Assembly (NCBI GenBank): GCA_965261065.1 | Contig: OZ253444.1 | Location: 7,998,001 to 8,062,000 of the forward strand | Length of the DNA: 64,000 nucleotides | Reading direction: 5' to 3' | Source of the DNA: JAKZVK01 sp965261065 | Lineage (GTDB): Bacteria > Acidobacteriota > Terriglobia > Bryobacterales > UBA6623 | Part shown: one piece after another, positions 50,218 through 59,420 of the stretch | Numbering within the stretch: position 1 is the first letter of the stretch | Layout: each line of letters opens with the position of its first letter | The notes under the pieces: generated by a model | Told to the model about the DNA's origin: nothing | What the model saw: the letters and a program-made list of their open reading frames with translations, nothing else | Databases searched by the model: none | Made by a program: the position numbers and the translations under genes

Positions 50218-50958
50218 ATGGAACAAGAACCCGAAGAGGCAAAGGCAGGCGCGCCGGACTGGATGGTCACTTTCGCCGACCTCATGTCGCTGCTGCTGAC
50301 CTTTTTCGTCCTGCTGCTTTCGTTCTCGAACACGGAGATTATCAAGTTCCGGGTCATGGCGGGGTCGGTTCGAAATGCACTGGGCATGAAGTCGGACTTC
50401 GCTCTCTCCGACATCCCTACGGGCGAAAAGCTATTACCGTATGAAGACCCCAAGCAGGGGGAGGGGAAGGCTGCGGAGCGGGAGAAGACCGCCCAGGAAC
50501 TTCGAGAGATGCTCGAAAACTTGGGGTTGGGGCAGCACGGCGAAGCCAGGGTCACCAAAAGAGGCGTTGTGCTTCAGCTCAGCGGCGACTTGCTATTCGA
50601 GTAGGGTGCCGCTCAGATCAACAAGAAGGCGCTGCCAATCCTTGATGGACTGGCGGCTCTCATCTCGGAGTCCAACCGCTCGGTCGACATCCTCGGCCAT
50701 ACCGACAACGTGCCGATCGCAACCCAAGTCCACCCCAGCAACTGGGAGCTCTCGGCGACTCGGGCTGGTCAGGCGGTGCGGTACCTGGCGGGAAAAGGAG
50801 TGCAGCCGGTCCGCATGCGGGCTATCGGACAGGCCCACAGCATTCCCATCGCCGGCAACGATACGGCGAAGGGACGAGCGGCGAATCGGCGTGTGGAGTT
50901 CGTTCTTGTTGACCAGGCCGAGGATGTGGATCGACGAGACCTGGAAGAGCTAGTGTAG
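50218..50958 (+). pseudogene. motB: motB stator gene with in-frame amber codon and IS630-truncated 3' end
   Basis: MotB anchors the stator to peptidoglycan. The first 128 residues carry the membrane helix with the proton-path Asp in PDWMVTFADLMSLLLTFFVLLLSFSN and the plug region, ending at QLSGDLLFE, where an amber TAG (50602-50604) interrupts the frame. Without it, the same frame continues GAAQINKKALPILDGLAALI and the OmpA-like peptidoglycan-binding domain (VDILGHTDNVPI, NWELSATRAGQAVRYLAGKG, ANRRVEFVLV). Homologues have a Ser there, so a TCG-to-TAG change is likely. The 3' end is cut at LEEL by the IS630 insertion at 50951. Confidence 0.85.
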
Positions 50959-52116
50959 GGCACCATAAATACTGTAACTTATATTGGCTTCCCATCGTCT
51001 CTATTAACAGGAGGCATGGGATGCGAAGAGCACAACCAGTAACTTTGAACACAGCGCAATGCAAGCAGTTGGACCGCTACGCGCGCGGCCGCCAAGTCGC
51101 CGTTCGTCTCGCCCTGCGAGCCAGGATTGTCCTGCTGGCCGCCCACGGTCTCGAGAATAAGCAGATCGCCGCACAGCTCGGTGTCTCGCGGCAGTTGGTG
51201 GCCCGCTGGCGCACGCGCTTTCTCGAAAGCGGCATCGCCGGCATTGCAAAAGACGCCCCACGGCCCGGTCGTACACCTGCCGTCTCGAAGCAGAAAGTAC
51301 AGCAGATCATCCACAAGACCACCCGCGAGAAACCGTCCAACGCCACCCACTGGAGCCGCCGCACCATGGCCGCCGCGGCCGGCGTCAGCGCTTCCACCGT
51401 GGGACGGATTTGGCGCGCCCATGGCCTCAAGCCCCACCGCGTCAAGACCTTCAAGCTCAGCAATGACCCGCGTTTCGCCGAGAAACTCGACGACATCGTC
51501 GGACTCTATCTCAATCCGCCTGAGCATGCTCTGGTTCTCTCGCTCGATGAGAAGTCCCAAATCCAAGCCCTCGATCGCACCCAACCCGGCCTGCCGCTCA
51601 AAAAGGGACGCGGCCAAACGATGACCCACGATTACAAGCGCAACGGCACGACCACCCTGTTTGCGGCGCTCAACACTCTTGACGGCAGCGTGATCGCCGA
51701 GTGCATGCCCCGACACAGCCACCAGGAATGGTTGCGCTTCCTGCGCTTAATTGACCGCCGCATTCCCAAGGACAAACAGCTTCATCTCATCGTGGACAAC
51801 TATGCCACCCACAAGCATGCCGCTGTGAAGCGTTGGCTCGATCGTCACCCGCGCTTCCACATTCATTTCACCCCGACCTCGGCGTCGTGGCTGAACATGG
51901 TCGAGCGATTCTTTCGCGATCTCACCGTCAAGCGCCTGCGCCGCGGCGTGTTTCGCAGCGTGGACGAGCTCGTCGCCGCCATTGACGACTACATCGCTCA
52001 GCACAACGAGCATCCCACGCCCTTCATCTGGACAGCGACCGCCTCCGACATCCTCGAGAAAGTCAAGCGCGGACGTGCCGCCCTGCATAAGGTGCAATCT
52101 GCTTGACGCACTACAC
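50953..52116 (+). mobile_element. IS630-family insertion sequence
   Basis: Inserted at a TA dinucleotide, present on both sides (50951-50952 and 52117-52118), as expected of the family. The ends are inverted (left GTGTAGGGC, right reversed GTGTAGTGC). Removing the element and one TA joins motB codons ending GAG-CTA to GTC-GGC-GAG in the original frame. Confidence 0.9.
51021..52106 (+). CDS. IS630-family transposase
   Basis: A complete 361-residue IS630/Tc1-mariner-type transposase. The N-terminal helix-turn-helix is HGLENKQIAAQLGVSRQLVARWRTRFLESG, and the DDE core carries LSLDEKSQIQALDR (first Asp), LHLIVDNYATHKH (second Asp) and PTSASWLNMVERFFRDLT (Glu). The frame is intact, and the element has disrupted motB. 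Confidence 0.95.
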   Translation: MRRAQPVTLNTAQCKQLDRYARGRQVAVRLALRARIVLLAAHGLENKQIAAQLGVSRQLVARWRTRFLESGIAGIAKDAPRPGRTPAVSKQKVQQIIHKTTREKPSNATHWSRRTMAAAAGVSASTVGRIWRAHGLKPHRVKTFKLSNDPRFAEKLDDIVGLYLNPPEHALVLSLDEKSQIQALDRTQPGLPLKKGRGQTMTHDYKRNGTTTLFAALNTLDGSVIAECMPRHSHQEWLRFLRLIDRRIPKDKQLHLIVDNYATHKHAAVKRWLDRHPRFHIHFTPTSASWLNMVERFFRDLTVKRLRRGVFRSVDELVAAIDDYIAQHNEHPTPFIWTATASDILEKVKRGRAALHKVQSA

Positions 52117-52155
52117 TAGTCGGCGAGCGAGAGGCCGAAAAAGGAGGAAACTCGA

Positions 52156-52563
52156 GTGAACAAACCAAAGACTAGTGCGGTGCTTCTTGCCGCCTGCATC
52201 CTTCTTGCGGGAGCCGCGTGCAGCTCCGAGGGGGAGGCCGGTGAGCCGGTGGAACCGGCGGCCGGAGTGCTCGAATTGGAAACCTTCTTGACCAACATCA
52301 ACGACCCCAACCGCCACGCGCGGGTTCAGGTTAAGCTCGCGGTGGCCCCCGAGAGCGAGATCGCCGATATCGAGGGCAACGCTCTGCTGATGGCTCGCCT
52401 ACGTGACAGGGTGATTACCTTACTCACCGCGAAAACCTACAGGAACCTTGTCGACCCCAAAGGCAAGCAAGCATTCCGCGAAGAGATTCAAACCGAATTG
52501 AAACCCTTGATCGAGACGGCTGAATTGAAAGAAGTGTTTTTCGCTGATTTTGTGGTTGAGTAA
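52156..52563 (+). CDS. FliL-like flagellar basal-body protein, lipoprotein form
   Basis: A 135-residue protein whose C-terminal region fits FliL: ELETFLTNINDPNRHARVQVKLAVAPESE, LLMARLRDRVITLLTAKTYRNLVDPKGKQAFREEIQTELKPLIE and the FFADFVVE ending. FliL associates with the stator at the motor. Instead of the usual N-terminal membrane helix, this one has a lipoprotein signal (SAVLLAACILLAGAACSS, lipobox AGAAC). It begins with a GTG preceded by AAGGAGGAAAC. Before the IS630 insertion, motB overlapped this gene by about 20 bases. Membership in FliL is by motif and context. Confidence 0.7.
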   Translation: MNKPKTSAVLLAACILLAGAACSSEGEAGEPVEPAAGVLELETFLTNINDPNRHARVQVKLAVAPESEIADIEGNALLMARLRDRVITLLTAKTYRNLVDPKGKQAFREEIQTELKPLIETAELKEVFFADFVVE

Positions 52564-52673
52564 GCCACTCTGTCGAGTCCTCGCTCTACTGCTCGCCCCC
52601 GTCCGAAGCCCGGGGATACGACGCCGGGCCCGCACCAGGATAGAGTCACCGCCGCGGGCGCGCCCGGCCGGGG

Positions 52674-55600
52674 CTAGAAGTTGAAGCGCACGTTGGCCTG
52701 AAACGTTCGCGACAAACCTTCCGTCCGAACGACGCCGAAGAAGGGATGGTCGATGTTCTGGAAGGGCAAGTCCCAGTTCTTGTTGTCGAACACGTTGAGA
52801 AGATCCAGGCCTATGGTGGTCGACATCGATTCCCCAAGGGGCCAGGGCCGGGTGACTCGGAAATCCCACTGCTGGAACCCTTGCGACGTGAAATCGTTCC
52901 TCTGTACGGTGCCGGGGCGCAACTCGTCGAAGTCAGTCGGCACGACCCGCTGGAACGCCGTCGGGTCGAACGCGAAGCGGCCGGTGATCGTACGGCCGTC
53001 GGCGAGACTGAACGTTTGTGTCTTGCTGGGGTCCAGGCGGCGAAATTCGCCAATCTGGTCCGGACGCCCGATCGCCACGAAGCTGAAGGTGGGGTCCTGT
53101 ATCTGGCGGATGTCGAGCGGCAAACCTGCGCGCCATCGCCAAATGCCGCTGACCTGCCAGCGGTCGGCCCAGGGGACACGGTCGCGCACCCCCGGCGCCA
53201 GACGCACCTGATAGAACCACGACGCGGTGAGCATGTTGCGGCGGTCAAAGTTCGAGCGCGCCCAAGGCTCGGTGGCCAACTCATCGCCAAAGGTGGTGCT
53301 GCCGTTATCGAAGGCCTTGGCCCAGTTGTAGCTCACGTCAAAGGCCAGCCCACGGGTCAGGTAGCGGGTCCCGCGAATCTGGACGGCGTTGTAGCGGCCG
53401 TTACCGGAACTCTCGAACTGGCGAATGTCGCTGTATTGCGAAAACCGCCGCATCTGACGAATGAAACCGAATCCCAGAAGCCCGCTGCGGGAGAAGACGT
53501 TGAGCTCGCGTTGCCGCTGCAGCCGCAGAGACCGCGTGCCAACATAGGTGGCGCCAAAAAACACCCTTCCGGGCAGCAGCCGCTGCCACCCGACTGTCCA
53601 GTGATGAGCTACAGCATTCTTGAAGTTGCGGTCGAAGACCAGCATCGGATAGCTGACCGACGTCGTGCGAATCGATGCCGTGGTCGGCGCGGGAACGTTC
53701 GAGAACGGGGCCTCGAAGCTGCCGCGCGTGTCGGTCACCGACGTGAAGTTGAAGCGGCGGTCGGTGCTAAAGGGCGGATAAGTGGCTTGGAATAGGGCGG
53801 CGGCGCTCGATCCCGCCAGGGTCCCGAAGTCGTAAAACATGCCGTAGGACGCGCGGAAAACCGAACGGCCCGCTTCGCCGAAGATCCAACGCGCCAAGCG
53901 GGCGTCTGAGCTTGGCGAGATCGTCAGGCCGATGCGCGGGGCGAACTGACGTCCGTCGTCGGCGATCGTCGAGCGCGGCAGCGGGCCATTGTCGCCGTCG
54001 GGATCACCGGCGAAGATCAGGTTGGACAGAGTGGCCTCGAATGCCTGCGTATCGATGTCTTCCCGAAACGCCGCAATGCGATCGAGGCTATCGACGGCGG
54101 GCGGCTGTGCCTCGTACCGCAGGCCCAGGGTAAGCTGCGCTCCACGCCAGAGCCGCCGTTCGGCTTCGCCGTAGAGCGATAGCTCGTGCCACCGAAGGTC
54201 GAGGCTGCGAGGCGTTTGCAACCGATACTCACTGGGAATCCCTGTGAGCAGATTGCCGACGCTGTTGCGCGTTCCCTGGAACGATCCCGACGCGAAACCG
54301 AAGCTGCCGGCCGGATTCTCGAAGTTCGCGAACGGCCACAGGCCGCGGTGGAACGAGATGCCGCCCCGGAACACGTGGCCGCCTCGACGGTACGACACAT
54401 CGTTGCTGATCTGAAACGTTGTCTGTACCGACGACTCGCTGAAAAGGAACGGCGCGATGCGCAGCTTCTCCGTACCGTCGTTGTTGAACAGCGTGAGGTT
54501 CGGCAGCATTCCCGGATTGCTGCCGAAGCTTTCGAAATCGAAGCCGAAGCCCTGCGCCGTGGTGTTGCGGAACTCCGGGATCCCCTGCCAAAGGCCGATC
54601 GAGAGCCGCTGGGCGGCGAAGCGGGTGGCATTCGTCCATCGCGCCGACGGCGAGTAGACAAGAGTAATCTGCGAGTTGCCGGCGAGTTGGCGGCGCTGTT
54701 CAGTAATGCCGGGCGAGGTCAACAGTACATCGGTCAAGGGATCGAGCACGGTGTTGCGAAAGGTGTGGTGACTGCCGCTCAGCGACCAACTTCCGCGCCC
54801 GTAGTCGATGCGCCCGAGTAGCATCTGGCCGCTCGAATCGAGCTTGATCTCCGACTGGTGGAGGTTTGTGCCCAGGTTGGGTAGCGGGACAAACGCGTCT
54901 AGGTACTTGTCCATCAGCGGATTTCGCGCACTGGCGGGCAGAATGCCGTTGGGGTAGGGGTCCGGAGTTCCTGGGGCGAATGGCCTGTTCGCCGCCGGCG
55001 CGTTCGAAAGATCTCCCCCTCTTTCGGCGGCGGTTAGCACCGTGGCGACACCGTTATGGCGTCGCTCCGCCAGCCAACCTTCCGCGTCGAGGAACATGAA
55101 CAGACGGTGCTTGCGAGTGATCGGCCCGCCAATTTGACCCCCTCCCGCCCAGCCGCTGAGCGAGTCGTACGAGCCGTCGAAGCTCTCCAGCGGATCGCCT
55201 TGGCCGGGTCGCCAGAAGGTGCGCAACTGCCCATGCCAACTGTTGCCTCCCGACCGGGTGATCGGCGAGACAACGGCGCCGGCGTTGCGTCCTTCCGCGG
55301 CCGAATAGGTGTGCGTGATGACACGGAACGTCTCGACCGCCTCGGGGACCGGCCCGAACGTCGCGGCCTGCGCTCCGGTCAAACGGTTCTGCGAGTTGTT
55401 TGGCGCGCCGTCGAACTTGTAGTTGATCGCCGACCGCCGCGAGCCGTTGGCCGAGACCGCCGCGCCCCGCCCGGAGAAAGGACTGACCTCCAGCGACTCC
55501 ACCGGACTCATGCCCGGCACGAGCAGCAGCAACTTGTCCGCCGACGTACGGCCCTCGCTCCCCAACAACACCGGCACGCTTTCGATCTGCTCCCGCACGA

Positions 55601-55991
55601 GTCCGTACTCGAGAGCGATGCCTTCAAGACCCGCCTTCGCCCTCGTCAGCGGGGCCGACAGCGGGCGCAGCTCGACGTTCACTTCACGAGGCAGACCGGG
55701 CAGCAACTCATAGGGGCCAAGCCTCTGCGCAACGTAGTCCTCGAGTTGAAACGCGAGCGAGTACTTGCCGCTCCGCAGCCCCGAGAAGGTAAAGCGGCCC
55801 TGCGCGTCGGTGTGGGCCGCGATCGGCCGGCCGATCGAGAAGTCGATCAGCTCAACCGCGACACTGGGAAGGGGAACCTGCTGGGGATCGACGACCCGTC
55901 CGTGGATCACGCCGGATGGCGTCGACTGGGCGCACAGACCGGCCGCTAGCGCCAAAGACGCCGTCCACGCTAGGACTGGGCATCGGGCCAT
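52674..55991 (-). CDS. Oar-like TonB-dependent receptor with carboxypeptidase-like regulatory domain
   Basis: An outer-membrane receptor of about 1105 residues after the start at 55991. It begins with a signal peptide (LAWTASLALAAGLCAQ), then a carboxypeptidase-regulatory-like/SusD-plug type domain (GVIHGRVVDPQQVPLPSVAVELIDFS), a plug region (ESVPVLLGSEGRTSADKLLLLVPGMSPVESLEVSPFSGRG) and a long beta barrel with aromatic strand ends, closing with FQANVRFNF, the usual outer-membrane C-terminal signature. Such Oar-like proteins are very numerous in acidobacteria and probably import glycans or peptides. It follows the sigma/anti-sigma pair by seven bases, so it is likely their target operon member. 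Confidence 0.92.
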   Translation of the reverse strand: MARCPVLAWTASLALAAGLCAQSTPSGVIHGRVVDPQQVPLPSVAVELIDFSIGRPIAAHTDAQGRFTFSGLRSGKYSLAFQLEDYVAQRLGPYELLPGLPREVNVELRPLSAPLTRAKAGLEGIALEYGLVREQIESVPVLLGSEGRTSADKLLLLVPGMSPVESLEVSPFSGRGAAVSANGSRRSAINYKFDGAPNNSQNRLTGAQAATFGPVPEAVETFRVITHTYSAAEGRNAGAVVSPITRSGGNSWHGQLRTFWRPGQGDPLESFDGSYDSLSGWAGGGQIGGPITRKHRLFMFLDAEGWLAERRHNGVATVLTAAERGGDLSNAPAANRPFAPGTPDPYPNGILPASARNPLMDKYLDAFVPLPNLGTNLHQSEIKLDSSGQMLLGRIDYGRGSWSLSGSHHTFRNTVLDPLTDVLLTSPGITEQRRQLAGNSQITLVYSPSARWTNATRFAAQRLSIGLWQGIPEFRNTTAQGFGFDFESFGSNPGMLPNLTLFNNDGTEKLRIAPFLFSESSVQTTFQISNDVSYRRGGHVFRGGISFHRGLWPFANFENPAGSFGFASGSFQGTRNSVGNLLTGIPSEYRLQTPRSLDLRWHELSLYGEAERRLWRGAQLTLGLRYEAQPPAVDSLDRIAAFREDIDTQAFEATLSNLIFAGDPDGDNGPLPRSTIADDGRQFAPRIGLTISPSSDARLARWIFGEAGRSVFRASYGMFYDFGTLAGSSAAALFQATYPPFSTDRRFNFTSVTDTRGSFEAPFSNVPAPTTASIRTTSVSYPMLVFDRNFKNAVAHHWTVGWQRLLPGRVFFGATYVGTRSLRLQRQRELNVFSRSGLLGFGFIRQMRRFSQYSDIRQFESSGNGRYNAVQIRGTRYLTRGLAFDVSYNWAKAFDNGSTTFGDELATEPWARSNFDRRNMLTASWFYQVRLAPGVRDRVPWADRWQVSGIWRWRAGLPLDIRQIQDPTFSFVAIGRPDQIGEFRRLDPSKTQTFSLADGRTITGRFAFDPTAFQRVVPTDFDELRPGTVQRNDFTSQGFQQWDFRVTRPWPLGESMSTTIGLDLLNVFDNKNWDLPFQNIDHPFFGVVRTEGLSRTFQANVRFNF

Positions 55992-55998
55992 GGGCCGC

Positions 55999-57564
55999 CT
56001 ACCGCAGGCTGTCGGTACCGGCTCGTAGATGGCGCACCCGGCCTCGGATGCGGCTAAGGAGAGATCCACAGGAGAGATTGGTCTGGGAAGCGTCCAGCGT
56101 CGCCTCAGGCGTGCTGAGAAGCGCGGTGAGTGTCGAGTCCAGCTCCAACGTGTCGCCTAGCAGAGTGGCGATTTCGCTGCGCCAGTTCTGTTTCGGCGCC
56201 AGGTTTTTCTTCAACGCCCGGTAGCTCCAGAACTTCCTGGGCAGTGTCTCGGAAAGGCGGTCGTAGATGCGCGCCTGCGCGTCGTTCACAGCGCTTAGGT
56301 GGAATTGTGCAAGCTTGCGGATCTTGGCACGGGCATCGGGCCCAAGCGCTTCCGCCCGCTCCCCGTCCACTCGGCCGAGAACGCTCTTCAGAGCGTAGGC
56401 ATGGGCCAGCAACTCGGACTGGCTCTTGAAGACCTCGCTGACGAAGCGGTCAATTTCGCCTTGCAGCACCGACGGCTCCGGCGCGACGAACGACCGGCGA
56501 GCCGTGTCGCCAAAGTGCGTTAGCAGCGAACTCCGCACGAGCCCGCCCAAGGGGTGTCGCTGCACTTCCGAGGAAGCCAAGGCGACTCTCGGGGCGCTCG
56601 ATGCGACGTCGCGCAGCCGAAGGTCAATCGCGATCGCGCTTTCGCCCCCGGCGCGTCCGATCGCGCGCAGCACCTGATGTTTGGCGGCCTCGTTCTCCAC
56701 ACTGCCTTGCAGCACCAGGCCGGCATCCGTCCAGACCGGGACGATGTCCTCCCGCCAGACGTTGGCCTGGTAGAGGACCCAATGGCCGTCGACCACCGCT
56801 TGGGCGGCTCTTGGGCTCAGGTCCGCAAGTTCTTGAATCGGCCGGGACCGTGCCGGCTCTTGCACCGTCGGTTCCGGCAGGAGCGGGACGGTCGAGAGCA
56901 CGTCGGCTAGGAGAGCTGTCGAAACCGGCTGCGGGTCCACCGAAGGCCCTGAGAACTCGGCAACGACCGCGAGCGCGGGCGGCTGCGTTGCCTCTTCAGC
57001 CTCAGTCAACTCGTATCGCGCCAGTGCATTGCGTGGCTCTTCAACCGCCGGCGGTATATCGAGAGCGGTCTCCGGCGGCACAACGGCGGATGAGTATTCC
57101 TCGACCGAGAAGTTCCTATTGGGAGCAGCCGGTTCAGGCGCAACCGTTTGGGCCGCCCTCGGCGTCGCCGTGGGCTCAACCACATCCGCGATCTCAACCG
57201 GCGCTTGCCTCGGCGTGCCGAAAAACTCCAGAGAGAGATAGCCGCTGATGACAACGAAGCCCAAGGCTGCCGCCGCCGCGTACACCGCCGCCCACCGCAA
57301 CGGGAAGGGCGTGACCTTTGCCGCGGCGAGATCACTGGCCTGCAAACGCGACTCAAGCGCGGCCCACGAGGCCTGATGGCGCTCGGCGGCTTCCTCGGGC
57401 ACGGATGCCCTCAGTTCCAACTCGGCCTCGTGCAGCACGGCGGCCAGATCAACCAGGGCGCACTGGCACTGTTCACACTCGTCCAGGTGCGTGGTACGCT
57501 CGGCGGTCAGCTCCCTGTCAAACTGCAGCAGGAGTTCTTCCGTGCTTAGATGTGCTCTTGTCAT
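55999..57564 (-). CDS. Membrane anti-sigma factor with zinc-finger domain
   Basis: A protein of about 521 residues. The N-terminus has an anti-sigma zinc finger of the HxxxCxxC type (HLDECEQC) around residue 30, then a membrane helix at about residues 92-112 (WAAVYAAAAALGFVVISGYL), a Pro-rich linker and a large periplasmic domain of helical character (ARAAIGRAGGESAIAIDLRLRDVASS, LLAHAYALKSVLGRVDGERAE). It overlaps the upstream sigma gene by 47 bases. The start at 57564 (ATG) is preferred over an in-frame TTG at 57573. It would hold the sigma factor at the membrane until released. Confidence 0.82.
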   Translation of the reverse strand: MTRAHLSTEELLLQFDRELTAERTTHLDECEQCQCALVDLAAVLHEAELELRASVPEEAAERHQASWAALESRLQASDLAAAKVTPFPLRWAAVYAAAAALGFVVISGYLSLEFFGTPRQAPVEIADVVEPTATPRAAQTVAPEPAAPNRNFSVEEYSSAVVPPETALDIPPAVEEPRNALARYELTEAEEATQPPALAVVAEFSGPSVDPQPVSTALLADVLSTVPLLPEPTVQEPARSRPIQELADLSPRAAQAVVDGHWVLYQANVWREDIVPVWTDAGLVLQGSVENEAAKHQVLRAIGRAGGESAIAIDLRLRDVASSAPRVALASSEVQRHPLGGLVRSSLLTHFGDTARRSFVAPEPSVLQGEIDRFVSEVFKSQSELLAHAYALKSVLGRVDGERAEALGPDARAKIRKLAQFHLSAVNDAQARIYDRLSETLPRKFWSYRALKKNLAPKQNWRSEIATLLGDTLELDSTLTALLSTPEATLDASQTNLSCGSLLSRIRGRVRHLRAGTDSLR

Positions 57565-58066
57565 CACCCTCAACCGCCCCCAACTTCTTGGCGGCCCGTG
57601 CTAAGTAACTGACAACAGAAGAGATCGTCAGATTCAAGACCTCTCCCACCTCCCGCAACTTAAGGCCTTCGGTACGCAACCGCAGGCATTCAAGCTCCAT
57701 GGGACTCAAATCGCCCCACGGCAATTGCGACAAGTAAATCTTCGTATCGATCGAAGCCGGCGATGCCGTTAGACGCCTTTCGACTTTGGCCCAACCGTTC
57801 TGATCGAGTAACTCCGGTTTCTTCTTCCGCCCCCGATCAACCAGCAAGTTTCGTGCCACTCGGAACAGCCAGGCTTTCGGCTGCTCAATCTGCTCGTCGC
57901 GGCTGCGGGTTTCGAAGAATCGAAGGAAGCTTTCCTGCGCTAGGTCTTCTGCCTCTTCCGCGTCGTCCAGGTGATAACGGAGGTACCTGACCAAGCTGTC
58001 GCGGCACTCCGCGAACAGCTCCTCTGTCTCCCAGGCTGCGGATTTCGGGTGGCCAAATCCTTGCAC
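57518..58066 (-). CDS. ECF-type RNA polymerase sigma factor
   Basis: A 182-residue sigma-70 factor with region 2 (LFAECRDSLVRYLRYHLDDAEEAEDLAQESFLRFFETRS, then KAWLFRVARNLLVDRGRKK) and region 4 (LSPMELECLRLRTEGLKLREVGEVLNLTISSVVSYLARAAKKL). No region 1 or 3 is present, typical of ECF factors. It begins with a GTG at 58066, preceded by AAGG-like sequence, and overlaps the anti-sigma gene. Its likely target is the receptor operon of which it is part. Confidence 0.9.
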   Translation of the reverse strand: MQGFGHPKSAAWETEELFAECRDSLVRYLRYHLDDAEEAEDLAQESFLRFFETRSRDEQIEQPKAWLFRVARNLLVDRGRKKKPELLDQNGWAKVERRLTASPASIDTKIYLSQLPWGDLSPMELECLRLRTEGLKLREVGEVLNLTISSVVSYLARAAKKLGAVEGDDKSTSKHGRTPAAV

Positions 58067-58419
58067 AGGGGCCCCTATGTGCCGCTGTGCCTGAATGTAC
58101 TAGACGAATCAGGCAGTCGTTCTTACGGCAAGCGAGTCCTACCCTTCCTATTGTCCTGCCGCGTCGGGCGGTTGTCAATTGAGCCGCGAAACGACTTAAC
58201 TACAGCAGCACCATTAGGTTACGGGAATCTGGCTGGGTCCGGGGTGCGGTTCATCACAAGAAAAGAATGGCCCTACGCCAAAAAAACCTCGCGCCGTTCG
58301 TCTTATGGGACAGAAGAGGCGATCTAGGTCGGTGTCGGCTCACACCAAGCCGGCAATTAGTGTCCCGAATCATAGCTACTGGCCAAGGCAGCCTCGGCTC
58401 TTCCCACACACGAACCCAC

Positions 58420-58462
58420 CTACGCCGGCTCGGGATCTCCTCCCGAGCCGGCGTAGTTTTTT
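58420..58462 (+). terminator. Strong intrinsic terminator with no upstream gene
   Basis: A perfect 16-bp stem (58420-58435 with 58441-58456, arm CTACGCCGGCTCGGGA) with a five-base loop is followed by six Ts (58457-58462). The nearest plus-strand gene upstream is more than 5 kb away, so it probably ends an unannotated small RNA. Confidence 0.8.
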
Positions 58463-58519
58463 GTCGGGGGTCCGGCATCACGCACCGAGTCAACCTGACC
58501 CGCCGGTGCGGCTATTTTC

Positions 58520-58538
58520 GTAGGGGCGGACCGCTGCG
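58520..58538 (+). repeat. REP-like half copy
   Basis: GTAGGGGCGGACCGCTGCG, differing from the arm at 7721-7739 at two positions. Only one arm is present, facing into the plsC end. Confidence 0.6.
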
Positions 58539-58642
58539 TGCGCCCAGCCGCCGCAACCGCCTCTGCTCAGTGGTGACAGAAACGGTTCGCACGGCTCCAG
58601 GATGGAACCCGGCCGGTTCCCAACTGCAAGCGCCGAAGCCGC

Positions 58643-59380
58643 TTACGGAGCCGCCTTGACCGCCAGCGGCGGTTCGGCTAACACCCCGACCGTCTGCTGC
58701 ACGTCGCGCATGAGCTGGACAGCGTCACGGTTCGTCAGACCCACCGTCGGGATCGGCTTCCCCACACGCAGCTCGGCGCGTCCGGGGTGTAGGTGGGCTG
58801 AATGGGGGGGCAGGATCTTCCGCGTCCCGACCAGCGCCATGGGCACGATCGGGTGCTGCGCCTGAATGGCTATCGCGGCCGCGCCCTGTTTAAAACGCCG
58901 CATCTTCGCCTCGCGCGTTCGACCGCCTTCGGGAAATATCAGCAGCGACGAGCCGTCACGTAGCTTCTCTGCGGCGTGCCCCAGGCTGCGGGCGGCGGCC
59001 CGCGGGTTCTCACGCTCTACAGGGACATGTCCCGCGCGGTTCAGGTGCCAGCCGACGAACGGAACCTTCCAGAGCCCGTGCCGAGCCAGAATCCGAAACT
59101 CGCGCGGCATCGAGGCGAACATCACCGGTGTGTCGACCAAGCTGGAGTGGTTCGAGACGAAGACGTACTGCTGATCCCGGTCGAGCGTCTCTGCGCCCAG
59201 CACATCCACCCGGATCATGCAGATGCGCAGTAGCATCCGCGCCCAAGCGACGGCCACCTTGTGCTGCAGGCGGCCCGTCCCGTCGAACAGCGACACCGCC
59301 AGCGACACGGCCCACATGAAAGCTGTTGCCACCGCGATCAGCGGGCACATCCACAGAACCGAGCGAAGGTAGCTGAGCAT
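58643..59380 (-). CDS. plsC: 1-acyl-sn-glycerol-3-phosphate acyltransferase
   Basis: PlsC adds the second acyl chain to lysophosphatidic acid in phospholipid synthesis. The 245-residue membrane protein starts MLSYLRSVLWMCPLIAVATAF with two hydrophobic segments, then VSNHSSLVDTPV with the catalytic HxxxxD motif, FRILARHGLWKVPFVGWHLNRAGHVPVER, LLIFPEGGRTR (second motif) and IVPMALVGT. The longer open frame to 59458 overlaps folC and lacks family character, so the ATG at 59380 is used. It is the last gene of an accD-folC-plsC run. Confidence 0.9.
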   Translation of the reverse strand: MLSYLRSVLWMCPLIAVATAFMWAVSLAVSLFDGTGRLQHKVAVAWARMLLRICMIRVDVLGAETLDRDQQYVFVSNHSSLVDTPVMFASMPREFRILARHGLWKVPFVGWHLNRAGHVPVERENPRAAARSLGHAAEKLRDGSSLLIFPEGGRTREAKMRRFKQGAAAIAIQAQHPIVPMALVGTRKILPPHSAHLHPGRAELRVGKPIPTVGLTNRDAVQLMRDVQQTVGVLAEPPLAVKAAP

Positions 59381-59420
59381 ATTCTGATTCGTTGAGCCCG
59401 CCGACCGTTCAGCCGTTAGC

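Larger units (their letters stand above)
58067..58642. other. Long intergenic region with orphan terminator and REP half-copy
   Basis: No coding frame is convincing on either strand. It contains an intrinsic terminator on the plus strand (58420-58462) that belongs to no annotated gene, and a REP-like half-copy at 58520-58538. The sigma-factor promoter should also lie here, on the minus strand, but no clear match was found. Confidence 0.4.

Noticed and set aside
50602..50604. Recoding of the motB amber codon (pyrrolysine or readthrough)
   Set aside because: No pyl genes or recoding signals are visible, and a Ser-to-stop change or sequencing error is simpler.
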